A stretch of 42,099 nt of DNA from positions 1 to 42,099 of the forward strand of contig JAICVS010000019.1 in NCBI GenBank assembly GCA_025935195.1. Direction: 5' to 3'. The notes under the pieces were generated by a model that worked only from the letters and a program-made list of their open reading frames with translations, did not search any database and had not been told where the DNA came from. A program made the position numbers and the translations under genes. Of this stretch, positions 8,807 to 16,854 are shown one piece after another. How positions within the stretch are numbered: position 1 is the first letter of the stretch; each line of letters begins with the position of its first letter. Source of the DNA: Ktedonobacterales bacterium (GTDB lineage Bacteria; Chloroflexota; Ktedonobacteria; Ktedonobacterales; JADMIN01).

Positions 8807-9550
8807 ATGCCGTCAACGAACACACGCACCGGAGCCGCGACGAGCGCGCGGCCGGTGAAGAGGACCGTCTCGACCAAGGGCGAAACCGCGGCGCAGATCA
8901 GCAAGCGCGAGCAGCGGGCGCGGCACCGCGAGCAGGAGCGCCGCCGCCGCAATCAGACTATCGGTGGCATTCTCGCCGTGCTGGCGGTGATCGGCATCGC
9001 CTGGTTCACCTTCACGCACCTGCCGTCGGGCAACAAGAGCGCCAGCACGGCGGGCGCGACGGCCTCGAACTGCCCGGTGCCGACGGCGACGGCCATCGGG
9101 CCACAACCCGCCAGTCCCAACGCGGGACCGGCCGCGAAGCCGCCGGCGCTGCCGGCCAAGGCCAAGACACAGTCCGAGTCGGTGAGCTATACCGCGGCGG
9201 ATGGCACCGATAAGACGACCACGCTGCAATACGTCGTCATCACACAGGGCTGTGGCGCCGCCGTCAAGTCCGGCGACACGGTCTCGGTGAACTACACCGG
9301 CTGGCTCCAGTCTACCGGCAAAATGTTCGACAGCTCGCTGCAGGCGGGGCGCCCTCCCTTCTCGGTGCATGTGGGCCAGGGCCAAGTGATCAAGGGCTGG
9401 GACGCCGGGCTGGTGGGCATGAAGCCGGGCGAGACGCGCCGCCTGATCATCCCCGGCGAGATCGCCTACGGCGCGACGGGGTCCGGCTCGACGATCCCGC
9501 CGAACGCGACGCTGGTCTTCGACGTGACGCTGCTCAGCATCGGGCAGTAG
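8807..9550 (+). CDS. Membrane-anchored FKBP-type peptidyl-prolyl isomerase
   Basis: The protein has 247 residues: a basic N-terminus, one transmembrane helix (TIGGILAVLAVIGIAWFTF, about residues 50-68), an Ala/Pro/Thr-rich linker, and a C-terminal FKBP domain from about residue 140. The domain shows GDTVSVNYTGWLQ, FDSS, GQVIKGWDAGLVGMKPGE, IPGEIAYGATG, IPPNATLVFDVTLL, which cover the ligand pocket residues of active FKBPs. It should catalyse proline cis-trans isomerisation on exported proteins at the outer face of the membrane. An AGGAGGGG stands about 11 bases before the ATG. It is monocistronic. Confidence 0.9.
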   Translation: MPSTNTRTGAATSARPVKRTVSTKGETAAQISKREQRARHREQERRRRNQTIGGILAVLAVIGIAWFTFTHLPSGNKSASTAGATASNCPVPTATAIGPQPASPNAGPAAKPPALPAKAKTQSESVSYTAADGTDKTTTLQYVVITQGCGAAVKSGDTVSVNYTGWLQSTGKMFDSSLQAGRPPFSVHVGQGQVIKGWDAGLVGMKPGETRRLIIPGEIAYGATGSGSTIPPNATLVFDVTLLSIGQ

Positions 9551-9572
9551 GAATGCTCGCAGACCAAGTAAA

Positions 9573-9681
9573 TGAGGTGAGGTAGCACGCTTGGCGGCAA
9601 GTGAGAGCGTCTATTCTCACCTCAGTAAAGATGTGTTTCGCCCTGGCTCCCCCATCAGTTGAGGCCGCCAGGGCGAAACAC
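9573..9681. repeat. Two stem-loops downstream of the FKBP gene
   Basis: First dyad: TGAGGTGAG (9573-9581) with CTCACCTCA (9616-9624). Second dyad: GTGTTTCGCCCTGGC (9633-9647) with GCCAGGGCGAAACAC (9667-9681), a perfect 15-base stem around a 19-base loop. They lie between convergent genes and may end transcription from both sides, but no T-run follows. The remaining bases to 9863 hold no evident gene. Confidence 0.55.
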
Positions 9682-9863
9682 GTTTGCTTGCAACAGCGCC
9701 CGACCGAAGCCTGGCATCGGACCATCGGACACAGGTCGTTCCGCACGAATCTCGGCGTACGAGGTATCCAAGCACGGAGCAGCATATCTCGACAAACGCC
9801 AGATGTTGCCAACTCGGCCGATACCTGCTGCCGCTGTGGGCCGACACGACCGGCATTGGCTGC

Positions 9864-10385
9864 TCAGATAATACGCACCTCCACAATATCGTACCACGTG
9901 CAGCCGCCACACACGTGGGCTTCGAACTTACCGAAGTCGACCTCCACCACTGGGAACGCATGCGGATAGATGTAAAAAGCACCCGCATTGGCTCCACTAT
10001 CCACTTCATACACCGAATACACGTTGATGGAATTCATCCCAGCGTTGGCAAAACACACCAACGGCGGATAATTCCGCAGGTCAACGAAGTCATTTGGATC
10101 GCTGCACGGGTCCACGCGATTTATCAGAGGCGAGATGTTTGCGGGGCGAGGGGCGGGATGTTTGGCACGTTCCAGTTGGAGCAGATGCTGTTGCTCGGCG
10201 TATGAGCCTCTCCAACTCTTTATCAAATGCCCAGATGCATCGTAATACTTGATAGAGTACGTCGCCGTTGGAATGGGTGCTGCATGGACACTTGCTACTG
10301 ACGTCGGAGAGATACCCACGAGAAACGCTAGCAATCCTGTGAGAGCGAATACCATCCAGGGTCGTTTGCCGAGCGCGCGTAGCAT
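9864..10385 (-). CDS. Secreted protein with possible beta/gamma-crystallin-like domain
   Basis: The protein has 173 residues and a clear Sec signal peptide (WMVFALTGLLAFLVGISPT, cleavage probably after VHA). The C-terminal half (DPNDFVDLRNYPPLVCFANAG onward, with VYSVYEVDSGANAGAFYIYP and CGGCTWYDIVEVRII) resembles the Streptomyces killer-toxin-like beta/gamma-crystallin proteins, with two Cys pairs. The match is from memory of the pattern and is only moderate. The ATG at 10385 has AAAGGGAAG upstream. By eye the gene and its leader are clearly poorer in G+C than their neighbours, suggesting recent acquisition. The role could be secreted toxin, inhibitor or calcium-binding wall protein. Confidence 0.7.
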   Translation of the reverse strand: MLRALGKRPWMVFALTGLLAFLVGISPTSVASVHAAPIPTATYSIKYYDASGHLIKSWRGSYAEQQHLLQLERAKHPAPRPANISPLINRVDPCSDPNDFVDLRNYPPLVCFANAGMNSINVYSVYEVDSGANAGAFYIYPHAFPVVEVDFGKFEAHVCGGCTWYDIVEVRII

Positions 10386-10453
10386 CAGACTTCCCTTTCA
10401 ACTCACACAGACTTTCCTTGAAGCTGTTCAACTCAGGGAACAGCGACAGAAGG

Positions 10454-10482
10454 AGTATATACCCATAGCTCGTTAAAGTCAA
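10454..10482 (-). promoter_or_regulatory. Near-consensus sigma70 promoter
   Basis: Read on the minus strand, TTGACT (10482-10477) is followed by a 17-base spacer and TATACT (10459-10454). This is the closest to consensus of the promoters found in the window. It drives the secreted-protein gene starting at 10385, with a leader of about 60 bases. Confidence 0.75.
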
Positions 10483-10506
10483 GTCTATTGATCCAAGGAA
10501 TAGACG

Positions 10507-10965
10507 CTAATCGGCATTTGCCAGGGTACTGAGCAATAGAGCGCGCGTCCAGAGGAGGATGCCGTCGCGGGCGATGCGCGCAACAAACATCTCGTCCCAG
10601 TGGGCGAAGTGGCTGAGCGCGGCCGTCACCTGCACGTCGCGCGGCGCGTCGGGAATGATTTCATATGCCCGCACAATCGCCCGCGACAGTTGCATGTGCT
10701 GGATGCCGGTCAACTCGGTTTGCGCACGATCAGGCGCGAACAGCACGAGCAGATCCACGTCACTCGGATGGCGGTCGCGCAGCGGACGTTCCTCATGTCG
10801 CGCCACCGATCCAAACGCGATCACAGCGAACGCGTCGGGGCATTCCTCGGCGATGAGGGCGATGACCTGGCGCAGGTACGCGTCGGTCTGCGTGTCGAGC
10901 CAGGGGATGAGGCGGCGAGGTTCCTCCGCCGTTAGCTGCTTGCCCATGCGCGAATCTGTTGGCAT
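10507..10965 (-). CDS. MNT-type nucleotidyltransferase (MntA-like antitoxin)
   Basis: The protein has 152 residues and the minimal nucleotidyltransferase signature: FGSVARHEERP followed by SDVDLLV, which supplies the GS and DxD catalytic motifs. The spacing between GS and DxD is 15 residues, longer than the usual 9-11. Known MntA antitoxins transfer AMP to a tyrosine of their HEPN toxin and block it. The gene overlaps the 3' end of the HEPN gene by 34 bases, the usual gene pairing. The ATG at 10965 has GGAGG 11 bases upstream; an ATG at 10947 is an alternative. Confidence 0.75.
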   Translation of the reverse strand: MPTDSRMGKQLTAEEPRRLIPWLDTQTDAYLRQVIALIAEECPDAFAVIAFGSVARHEERPLRDRHPSDVDLLVLFAPDRAQTELTGIQHMQLSRAIVRAYEIIPDAPRDVQVTAALSHFAHWDEMFVARIARDGILLWTRALLLSTLANAD

Positions 10966-11282
10966 AGGGCCGCTGCCTCCGTCACCTCTGTTGGCGTGGA
11001 CTTATAGCTGTACCACGCATTGTTACGCAAACGCTCTACGGTTGCCCACGTCTGAGCGATGGCCGCTTCGCCAAGTCTCGTAAGGTTGCGCACCAACCCC
11101 AGATGGCTATCAGTGTGCCACCCGTGTTTGCGCATGCAGCCGACGACGATCCAATGGAAGGATGCGCCCCAATACGCTTCCACAGCGAGCGCGCAGATAT
11201 AGGGCTTGGCGGCTGGATCGCCCAGGTCGGCCGCCGCTTTTTCCGTGTCCAGGGCGCGCTGCTGGTGTCCCGCTTCGTTCAT
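10932..11282 (-). CDS. HEPN-domain protein (HepT-like toxin)
   Basis: The 116-residue all-alpha protein has the HEPN order AYWGASFHW, then SHLGLVRNL, then LRNNAWYSY, with helices between. HepT toxins are RNases with an R-x4-H-x-Y motif; here the matching residues are R86, Y91 and Y93, so the His position is Tyr while the Tyr normally modified by MntA is kept. An alternative R-x4-H (R51 to H56, RKHGWH) exists but lies in another helix. The ATG at 11282 follows GAGGGAG. A TATAGT -10 candidate lies at 11328-11323. It forms an operon with the MNT gene. Confidence 0.65.
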   Translation of the reverse strand: MNEAGHQQRALDTEKAAADLGDPAAKPYICALAVEAYWGASFHWIVVGCMRKHGWHTDSHLGLVRNLTRLGEAAIAQTWATVERLRNNAWYSYKSTPTEVTEAAALCQQIRAWASS

Positions 11283-11354
11283 CCGCTCGTTCTCCCTCGG
11301 ACATCCTGGGCGTACAGCCTCAACTATACTCCGTGGGGGCGTTGATTGCTGGCC

Positions 11355-11384
11355 TTGACGCCCACCGCCCGCGCGTGCTACTAC
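11355..11384 (+). promoter_or_regulatory. Possible promoter of the thi operon
   Basis: TTGACG (11355-11360) and TACTAC (11379-11384) have an 18-base spacer. The -10 is weak. A start near 11391 would place the TPP aptamer directly at the 5' end of the transcript, as usual for such operons. Confidence 0.35.
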
Positions 11385-11409
11385 TGACAGCACAATCGAA
11401 GAGAGATTC

Positions 11410-11527
<118 letters not shown>

Positions 11528-11551
11528 CTCGCGTGGCGAGCCGCGGAGATT

Positions 11552-11586
11552 GGGGACGCTGGCATTCAGCCGGCGTCCCCTTTTTT
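11552..11586 (+). terminator. Riboswitch-controlled intrinsic terminator
   Basis: GGGGACGCTGGC (11552-11563), loop ATTCA, GCCGGCGTCCCC (11569-11580), then six T. All pairs are Watson-Crick except one wobble. It lies 58 bases before the first transporter start and is the expression platform of the TPP riboswitch. Confidence 0.93.
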
Positions 11587-11643
11587 GTCCGCCTTCGTAT
11601 GGGCGAAGCTGGGGCGCGGCAGGGCGAGGGCAGGGTAACGCCC

Positions 11644-12543
11644 ATGCGCGGCGAGACGACGGAAACGACCGAGGCAGCGGCGGATGTAGCCGGCGCGACG
11701 ATGCGCGAGTCCAGCGCGGCGCCGCTGCTGGCGGTACGCGGCCTCAGCATGCGCTACCCAACGGGCGGGCCGGGCCCGGGCGGCGGGGCGCTTACTGTGC
11801 TGCGCGATGTCTCGCTGGCGGTGGCGGCCGGTGAGTTCGCCGCGCTGGTGGGGCCGAGCGGCTGCGGCAAAAGCACGCTGCTCGCGCTCATCGCCGGGCT
11901 GGAGGCGCCGGCGGCGGGCAGTATCGCGCTGCATGGCGATACGGAGGCGCGGCGGCTCGGCCGCGTGGGCTACATGCCGCAGCGCGACCTGCTGCTGCCC
12001 TGGCGCACGGCGCTGGGCAACGCCGCCGCCGGGCTGGAGGCGCGCGGAGTCGCGCGGGCGGAAGCGCGCTCGCGGGCGCGGGCGCTCTTCGCGGACTTCG
12101 GCCTGGCCGGCTTCGAGGACGCCTATCCGGCGGCGCTCTCCGGCGGCATGCGCCAGCGCGTCGCCTTCGCGCGCACGGCGCTCGTCTCCGGCGAGCTGCT
12201 GCTGCTGGACGAGCCGTTCGGCGCGCTGGATGCGCTGACACGCGCCGGGCTGCAAGAGTGGCTGCTGGAGGTGTGGGCGCGGCTGGGCGCGGCGTGTGTG
12301 CTGGTGACGCACGATGTGGAGGAGGCGCTGCTGCTGGCGGATCGCGTCTACGTGCTCTCCGCGCGCCCCGGCACGGTGCGATTGGAGCGGCGCGTGCCGC
12401 TGCCGCGTCCCCGCCGGCTGGAGCTGCTGGCGCGGCCAGAGATCGCCGCGCTGAAGGCCGAGCTGCTGGCGGCGCTGGTGGCTGAACAGGCGGGTGGGGC
12501 GCGGCGGCGCGCGGCGGCGACGGATGAGGGAGGCGCGCTATGA
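11644..12543 (+). CDS. thiZ: ABC transporter ATPase for thiamine precursor (ThiZ-like)
   Basis: This is the ATPase of the NitT/TauT-family importer under TPP control. Motifs: Walker A GPSGCGKST, Q-loop GYMPQRDLLLPWRTALGN, signature LSGGMRQRVAFARTA, Walker B LLLLDEPFGALDALTR, switch VLVTHDVEEALLLADR. The open frame starts at 11506 inside the aptamer, which cannot be the start; the ATG at 11644 follows a purine-rich GAGGGCAGGG and lies after the terminator. ATG 11701 is an alternative. The stop overlaps the permease ATG (ATGA). Confidence 0.88.
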   Translation: MRGETTETTEAAADVAGATMRESSAAPLLAVRGLSMRYPTGGPGPGGGALTVLRDVSLAVAAGEFAALVGPSGCGKSTLLALIAGLEAPAAGSIALHGDTEARRLGRVGYMPQRDLLLPWRTALGNAAAGLEARGVARAEARSRARALFADFGLAGFEDAYPAALSGGMRQRVAFARTALVSGELLLLDEPFGALDALTRAGLQEWLLEVWARLGAACVLVTHDVEEALLLADRVYVLSARPGTVRLERRVPLPRPRRLELLARPEIAALKAELLAALVAEQAGGARRRAAATDEGGAL

Positions 12544-13433
12544 AGACGGTCGAGCGGCGCGATAGTGCGGGCGCTTCTCTGTCAGATGAGCCTCAGCGCG
12601 TTGACCAGGGGCATGGCCTTTCTCTCGTGACGGCTAGAGGCTTGCCGGAATGGGGAACGGTTCGGCGGCGGGCGATCCGCCTGGGGAGGACCGGCGGGCC
12701 GGCGCTGCTGGCGCTGGCGATCCTGATCGGGCTGTGGCAGTGGTACGCGGCGCAGCCGGAGATCGATCCGCAGTTCTTGCCGACGCCGGTGGCGGTCTGG
12801 GCGGCGCTGGTGGCCCAGCGCGACATCCTCTGGGGCCATACGCTAGTGACGCTGTGGGAGACGGCGGTGGGCTTCGCGGCGGCGCTGGCGGCGGGCGTCG
12901 CTTTCGCGACGGTGATTGACTTCTCGCCGTGGCTGCGGCGCGCGCTCTATCCACTGCTGGTGACCTCGCAGACGGTGCCGATCATCACGCTGGCGCCGCT
13001 GCTGGTGCTGTGGTTCGGCTTCGGCCTGCTCGCGAAGGCCATCGTCGTGACGCTGGTCTGCTTCTTCCCGGTGACGGTGGCGCTGGCGGACGGGCTGCGC
13101 TCGGCCGATCCGGAGCTGATCCGGCTGTATCGCACCTTCGGCGCGGGGCGCGCGCGCATCTTCTGGTCGGTGCGGCTGCCGGGGGCGCTGCCGGCGCTCT
13201 TTTCGGGCATCCGCATCGCCATCACCTACAGCGTGATCGGCGCGATCTTCGCCGAGTACGTCGGCGCGAGCGCGGGCCTGGGCTTCTACATCGAGCTGAA
13301 GCAGCACACGTTCCAGACGGCCGGGGTGATCGCGGCGATCGTCGTCACGGCGCTGCTGAGCGTCGCGCTCTTCACGCTGACGGCGCTGGTGGAGCGGCTG
13401 GCACTGCCGTGGTACTACCGGGGACGGAATTGA
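12540..13433 (+). CDS. thiX: ABC transporter permease for thiamine precursor (ThiX-like)
   Basis: This inner-membrane permease has 297 residues and about six helices, family BPD_transp_1 of NitT/TauT type. It shows FLPTPVAVWAALV, SQTVPIITLAPLLVLWFGFG, the coupling loop LYRTFGAGRARIFWSVRLP and ITYSVIGAIFAEYVGA. The first 35 residues are hydrophilic and not part of the family core. ATGA overlap with the ATPase gene indicates translational coupling. With the NMT1/THI5-like binding protein it should import a pyrimidine precursor of thiamine. Confidence 0.88.
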   Translation: MKTVERRDSAGASLSDEPQRVDQGHGLSLVTARGLPEWGTVRRRAIRLGRTGGPALLALAILIGLWQWYAAQPEIDPQFLPTPVAVWAALVAQRDILWGHTLVTLWETAVGFAAALAAGVAFATVIDFSPWLRRALYPLLVTSQTVPIITLAPLLVLWFGFGLLAKAIVVTLVCFFPVTVALADGLRSADPELIRLYRTFGAGRARIFWSVRLPGALPALFSGIRIAITYSVIGAIFAEYVGASAGLGFYIELKQHTFQTAGVIAAIVVTALLSVALFTLTALVERLALPWYYRGRN

Positions 13434-13530
13434 ACCGCGGAGAAGACGAGAACGACCACAGAGGACACAGAGGAACACAGAGGAGGAGAGAGGTTCACGG
13501 AGGAGAGAGAAGAAGATTCAGTGATGATCG
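13432..13530. repeat. CACAGAGG-type purine-rich repeat
   Basis: The spacer after thiX repeats ACAGAGGA/ACACAGAGG units and GGAGAGAG runs, strongly purine on the plus strand. Related sequence with the reverse sense is seen near 17070-17100 (CCTCTGCGTCCTCTGCGG) and a degenerate one near 8568-8610. It is a dispersed intergenic repeat lying inside the thi operon. Confidence 0.6.
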
Positions 13531-13577
13531 TCGGGACTCATCTGGTTTGAAAGATGCGGACGAGAGGAGTGAGTATC

Positions 13578-14645
13578 ATGCGGGCAGGGATTCATTGGTG
13601 GGCGGGGAGCGCCATGGGGGGGCTGACGGCGCTGGGGCTGGCGGCGCTGCTGCTGGCGGGGTGCGCGGGCTTCGGCGCGAAATCCACGGCCGGCGGGGCA
13701 TCGTCGAGCGGGCCGGTGGCGCGGGTGAAGCTGGCGCTGGACTGGACGCCGAACACCAATCACACGGGCATCTACGTGGCGCAGCAGAATGGCTGGTATC
13801 GTGAGCAGGGCATTGACCTGACGCTGCTGCCCTACTCGGCGGCGGTGACGCCGGAGCAGCTCGTGGCGACGGGCCAGGCGGACTTCGGCATCAGCTTCGC
13901 CGAGAGCATCACGGCGGCGCGCGCGGCGGGCCAGCAGCTGGTCTCGGTGGCGGCGATTATCCAGCACAACACCTCGGCACTGATCAGCCTGAAGTCGTCC
14001 GGGCTGGATACGGTGGCGAAGCTGGCCGGCAAGCGCTACGCGGGCTTCGGCGCACCCTACGAGCAGCCGCTCATCTCACAGGTGTTGAGCTGCGGCGGGG
14101 CGAAAAGCACGAGCTTCCAGAACATCACGACGGATCTGGATCCGGTGGCCGCGCTCAAGAGCGGCAAGTTCGATTTCGCCTGGGTGTACGAGGGCTGGGA
14201 GGTGATCCAGGCGCAGCGCGAAGGGTTGGCGCTCAACGTCTTCCCGGTCACGCAGTATTGCATCCCGGACTACTACTCGCCGGTGATCATCACAAATCAG
14301 GCGACGATTCAGCAGCGGCCGGACGTGATCAAGCGCTTCCTGGCGGCGACCTCGCGCGGCTACACCTTCGCGGAGCATGACGCGAACGGCGCGGCGAGCC
14401 TGCTGATGCGTGGGGCGCCGAAAGGCACCTTCGACGATCCGGGGCTGGTGACGGCCAGCCAGCGGTTCCTTAGTCCCGCGTACGGCGCGGACGCGAAGTG
14501 CTGGGGCTTCCAGACGGCGGAGAAGTGGACCGATTATCCGCGCTTCATGTTCAACCACGGCGCGATCCAGGACGCCAACGGCAATCCGATCAAGGCGGCG
14601 CCCAACTATACGGCCGCGTTCACGGACGCCTTCCTGCCGTGCTGA
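13578..14645 (+). CDS. thiY: NMT1/THI5-like substrate-binding lipoprotein (ThiY-like)
   Basis: This is the binding protein of the thi transporter, about 355 residues with lipobox LLAGC. The mature part shows the NMT1/THI5 opening LALDWTPNTNHTGIYVAQQN, then GWYREQGIDLTLLPY, TGQADFGISFAESI, AALKSGKFDFAWVYEGWE and NFxxDYPRFMFNHG-like ending (WTDYPRFMFNHGAI). Known ThiY proteins bind formylaminopyrimidine. The ATG at 13578 has AGGAG at good spacing and is preferred to the in-frame ATG at 13554. The 144-base gap to thiX is filled with a repeat. Confidence 0.88.
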   Translation: MRAGIHWWAGSAMGGLTALGLAALLLAGCAGFGAKSTAGGASSSGPVARVKLALDWTPNTNHTGIYVAQQNGWYREQGIDLTLLPYSAAVTPEQLVATGQADFGISFAESITAARAAGQQLVSVAAIIQHNTSALISLKSSGLDTVAKLAGKRYAGFGAPYEQPLISQVLSCGGAKSTSFQNITTDLDPVAALKSGKFDFAWVYEGWEVIQAQREGLALNVFPVTQYCIPDYYSPVIITNQATIQQRPDVIKRFLAATSRGYTFAEHDANGAASLLMRGAPKGTFDDPGLVTASQRFLSPAYGADAKCWGFQTAEKWTDYPRFMFNHGAIQDANGNPIKAAPNYTAAFTDAFLPC

Positions 14646-14799
14646 GGGCGTGCGCGGAATCGTGGCTGAGGGTACGCGCGAGGCCGGATGGGCGCCCATC
14701 CGGCCTTCATCGTGTGGGGCGGCACGATTCCTGTTACAGCGACGGGACATGGCGGGGCATTTGTCGCTGGAACTGGAACTGATGGAAGGGAGCACCTAT

Positions 14800-15177
14800 A
14801 TGCAACGCGCGGCCATGCACATCGCGGCGGTGATCATCGGCGTCGTCGGGGCGCTGGACGGAATTGTGGTCAACACGATCGTCTCGGCGTCAAATCGCGT
14901 CGCGCAGTTCCTCGGCAGCACGGCGGACGCGACGCACGGCTTCATCGGGCTGCTAGTCTGCCTGGTGGCGCTGGCGGCGGCGCTGCTGGCGGTGAAGCTG
15001 CCGGCGGTCGGCGGCATCGTGCTCATCCTGGCGGGGATCGCGTTCTTCTTCGTCGTCGGCTGGTGGGCGCTGCTGGCCAGCCCGCAACTGCTGGTGGCGG
15101 GCGTGCTCGGTGTGCTGGATCAGCTCGGCGCGGGCCGGATGCTGGCACGACGCGAGACGCCGGCGGCGACGGCCTGA
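14800..15177 (+). CDS. Small integral membrane protein, unknown function
   Basis: The 125-residue protein has three or four hydrophobic segments: AAMHIAAVIIGVVGALDGIV, GFIGLLVCLVALAAALLAV, and GIVLILAGIAFFFVVGWWAL with a further hydrophobic stretch after it. It ends in a short hydrophilic tail. The ATG at 14800 follows GGAAGGGAG; the frame is open back to 14650 but has no better start. It follows thiY at 154 bases and may be a separate unit. The family is not recognised. Confidence 0.6.
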   Translation: MQRAAMHIAAVIIGVVGALDGIVVNTIVSASNRVAQFLGSTADATHGFIGLLVCLVALAAALLAVKLPAVGGIVLILAGIAFFFVVGWWALLASPQLLVAGVLGVLDQLGAGRMLARRETPAATA

Positions 15178-15198
15178 TCGGGAAAGCGCCTCGGAAGC

Positions 15199-15804
15199 TT
15201 ACAAGCCGGTCGTCTGAATGATGATGTCCACGACGCCGGCGGCCTGCGCATCGTCGGCGACGGTGAGGATGACGTGAGCATTGCCCTGCGCGGCGGTGAT
15301 CTGGATGGCGGTGTCACTGAGCGGGTTCTGCTTGAGCTGCTGCCAGCCCTTGGCGGGGAGCTGCGCGGCGTAGAAGGCGGCGATGGCGGCGCGGCCGTCG
15401 CCGGAGCAGAGGCCGTAGAGGCCGAAGCCGCCTTGCGCCTGGCTGATCTGGAGCCGCGCGCCGGGGTAGGCGGGGATGTTGGCGGGGAGTTGAGCCGTCA
15501 CGCTGGCGGGCTGGGAGCAGACCGAGGCGAAGCCGACCTGCCCGGTGGCGCCGGTGGTAGTGGCCTGTGCGGAGGGTGAGGCGGCGACGGTGGGGCCTGG
15601 GCCGCCGCTCAACGCGGAGGTGCTCGTGGGCGCGGCCGGAGGCGTTGCGCTCGCCCCGCTGGACTGGCTATCGCAGGCGGCGAGCAGCAGCGCCAGCGCG
15701 ACGATCAGCGCGCACAGCCAGCAGCCGCGCGGCAACCGCGTTCGCCCGATCTTCCCGCCGTCTGCGCCGCTGGTGCTGTTTGTGCCGCTCCTGATAGTGT
15801 CCAC
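15199..15804 (-). CDS. Lipoprotein with C-terminal YPGA domain
   Basis: The 201-residue protein starts with GTG at 15804 after AAAGGAGG. It has a positively charged N-terminus, hydrophobic ALIVALALLLAAC lipobox, and an Ala/Thr/Ser/Pro-rich linker of about 60 residues. The globular C-terminal part contains LPANIPAYPGARLQ, AAIAAFYAAQLPAKGWQQL and a beta-rich end. The pattern PxYPGA with FY..QLP.KGW is one I know from uncharacterised exported proteins of Chloroflexota and Actinobacteria. The function is unknown. Confidence 0.7.
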   Translation of the reverse strand: MDTIRSGTNSTSGADGGKIGRTRLPRGCWLCALIVALALLLAACDSQSSGASATPPAAPTSTSALSGGPGPTVAASPSAQATTTGATGQVGFASVCSQPASVTAQLPANIPAYPGARLQISQAQGGFGLYGLCSGDGRAAIAAFYAAQLPAKGWQQLKQNPLSDTAIQITAAQGNAHVILTVADDAQAAGVVDIIIQTTGL

Positions 15805-15982
15805 GTTTCCCTCGCCTCCTTTGCGTGCGCGTCTCGCGCTCCCTGAGTATAGCGCGGCTGTCGAGGGGCGAGGCCGCTGTTAGCCGCGCGGCAGCAGGCC
15901 ACTTCATGCCCGGCGCTATGCTGGCCTGTCCTCCAGTTCCCGCGGATACTCACCAAGATTGCGGCGCTTCCGGTGCCTCATA
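15805..15982. other. Short spacer upstream of the lipoprotein gene
   Basis: The stretch should contain the minus-strand promoter of the lipoprotein gene; CTATACTC (minus, near 15842-15849) is a possible -10. No gene is evident. Confidence 0.25.
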
Positions 15983-16016
15983 CAAAAGCCCCCGGCCACC
16001 ATAACGCGGCCGGGGA
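15983..16016 (-). terminator. Intrinsic terminator after yceD
   Basis: Read on the minus strand, CCCCGGCC (16015-16008), a ten-base loop, GGCCGGGG (15997-15990), then GCTTTTGT. The stem is perfect and the T-run follows directly. It lies 22 bases after the yceD stop. Confidence 0.85.
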
Positions 16017-16037
16017 CTTATGTGGCGTCAGCGATCC

Positions 16038-16577
16038 CTACACTTCAGGCAGCTCCAGCAGTTGCCGCAGGCTCTCGAACCGCGCGTCGCCGGCCTCCGG
16101 CGCACAGTCGCACGGCCCCTCGTTCAGATCCTTGCCGCACTGCGCGCACAGCCCCGCGCAGTCCTCTTTGCAGAGGGTGCGCACCGGCAGCGCCAGCACC
16201 AGATTCTGGCGGATCGCCTCGCGCAGGTCCAGGATGTGGTTGTGGTCAATGGGGAAGGAGAGATCGTCGTCTTGCGGCGGCGCCACCGGCTCGCCGGTGT
16301 TGACGTCAATCGTCGGGTAGAACTGCTCGCGCAGCGGGAACTCCATCGTCGTGGTGAAGGATTTCAGGCAGCGCGTGCAGTCCAGCGCGACGGGCAGGCG
16401 CACGATGCCATCCACGAAGATGCCCTGGTTGGTGCGGTGCAGCTTGGCCTGCCCCTCCACCGGCCCCGCCAGGCTGGCCTCGTTCTCGCGCAGGTCCAGC
16501 TCGTCCGCGTCGTCCAGCTCCACGCGCTGGACCGTGCCGACATTGGCTTTGAGAAGTTGAGCGACGTTGTAGATCAT
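16038..16577 (-). CDS. yceD: YceD/DUF177 family protein
   Basis: The 179-residue protein belongs to the YceD family, which is linked to 23S rRNA accumulation and often found beside rpmF. It has FVDGIVRLPVALDCTRCLKSF (in part) in the middle and a cysteine-rich end: CKEDCAGLCAQCGKDLNEG followed by CDC, a probable metal site. The ATG at 16577 (MIYNVAQLL) fits the family start and has AGGGA upstream; the frame is open to 16622. No rpmF follows here, as the gene is closed by a terminator. Confidence 0.85.
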   Translation of the reverse strand: MIYNVAQLLKANVGTVQRVELDDADELDLRENEASLAGPVEGQAKLHRTNQGIFVDGIVRLPVALDCTRCLKSFTTTMEFPLREQFYPTIDVNTGEPVAPPQDDDLSFPIDHNHILDLREAIRQNLVLALPVRTLCKEDCAGLCAQCGKDLNEGPCDCAPEAGDARFESLRQLLELPEV

Positions 16578-16854
16578 CCGAGAGAATCCCTGTTGCCGCC
16601 GGGGTCTCCATAGGGCGGCCAACGCTTCAGTATCGGATGCCGCGCGACCTCATGTCAAGCGTGCCGCGATATGGGCGCCGAGATCATCCGGCGTCCATGC
16701 AAGCGATGTGAGCCGCCATTGCCTTCACCCGCCCCACATGCTATACTCTCGATAAGAACATGCGTTCTCTTTTCTGCGAGAGCGCCAGCACCTTAACAAT
16801 CGCATAACGATATCCGCCACCCGTTCCTCGCCGTAGCGTCGCGTACTCACAATG
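16578..16854. other. Spacer upstream of yceD
   Basis: No coding signal was found. TATACT at 16743-16748 on plus, and TATAGC on minus at the same place, are weak -10 candidates without a good -35. Confidence 0.25.
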
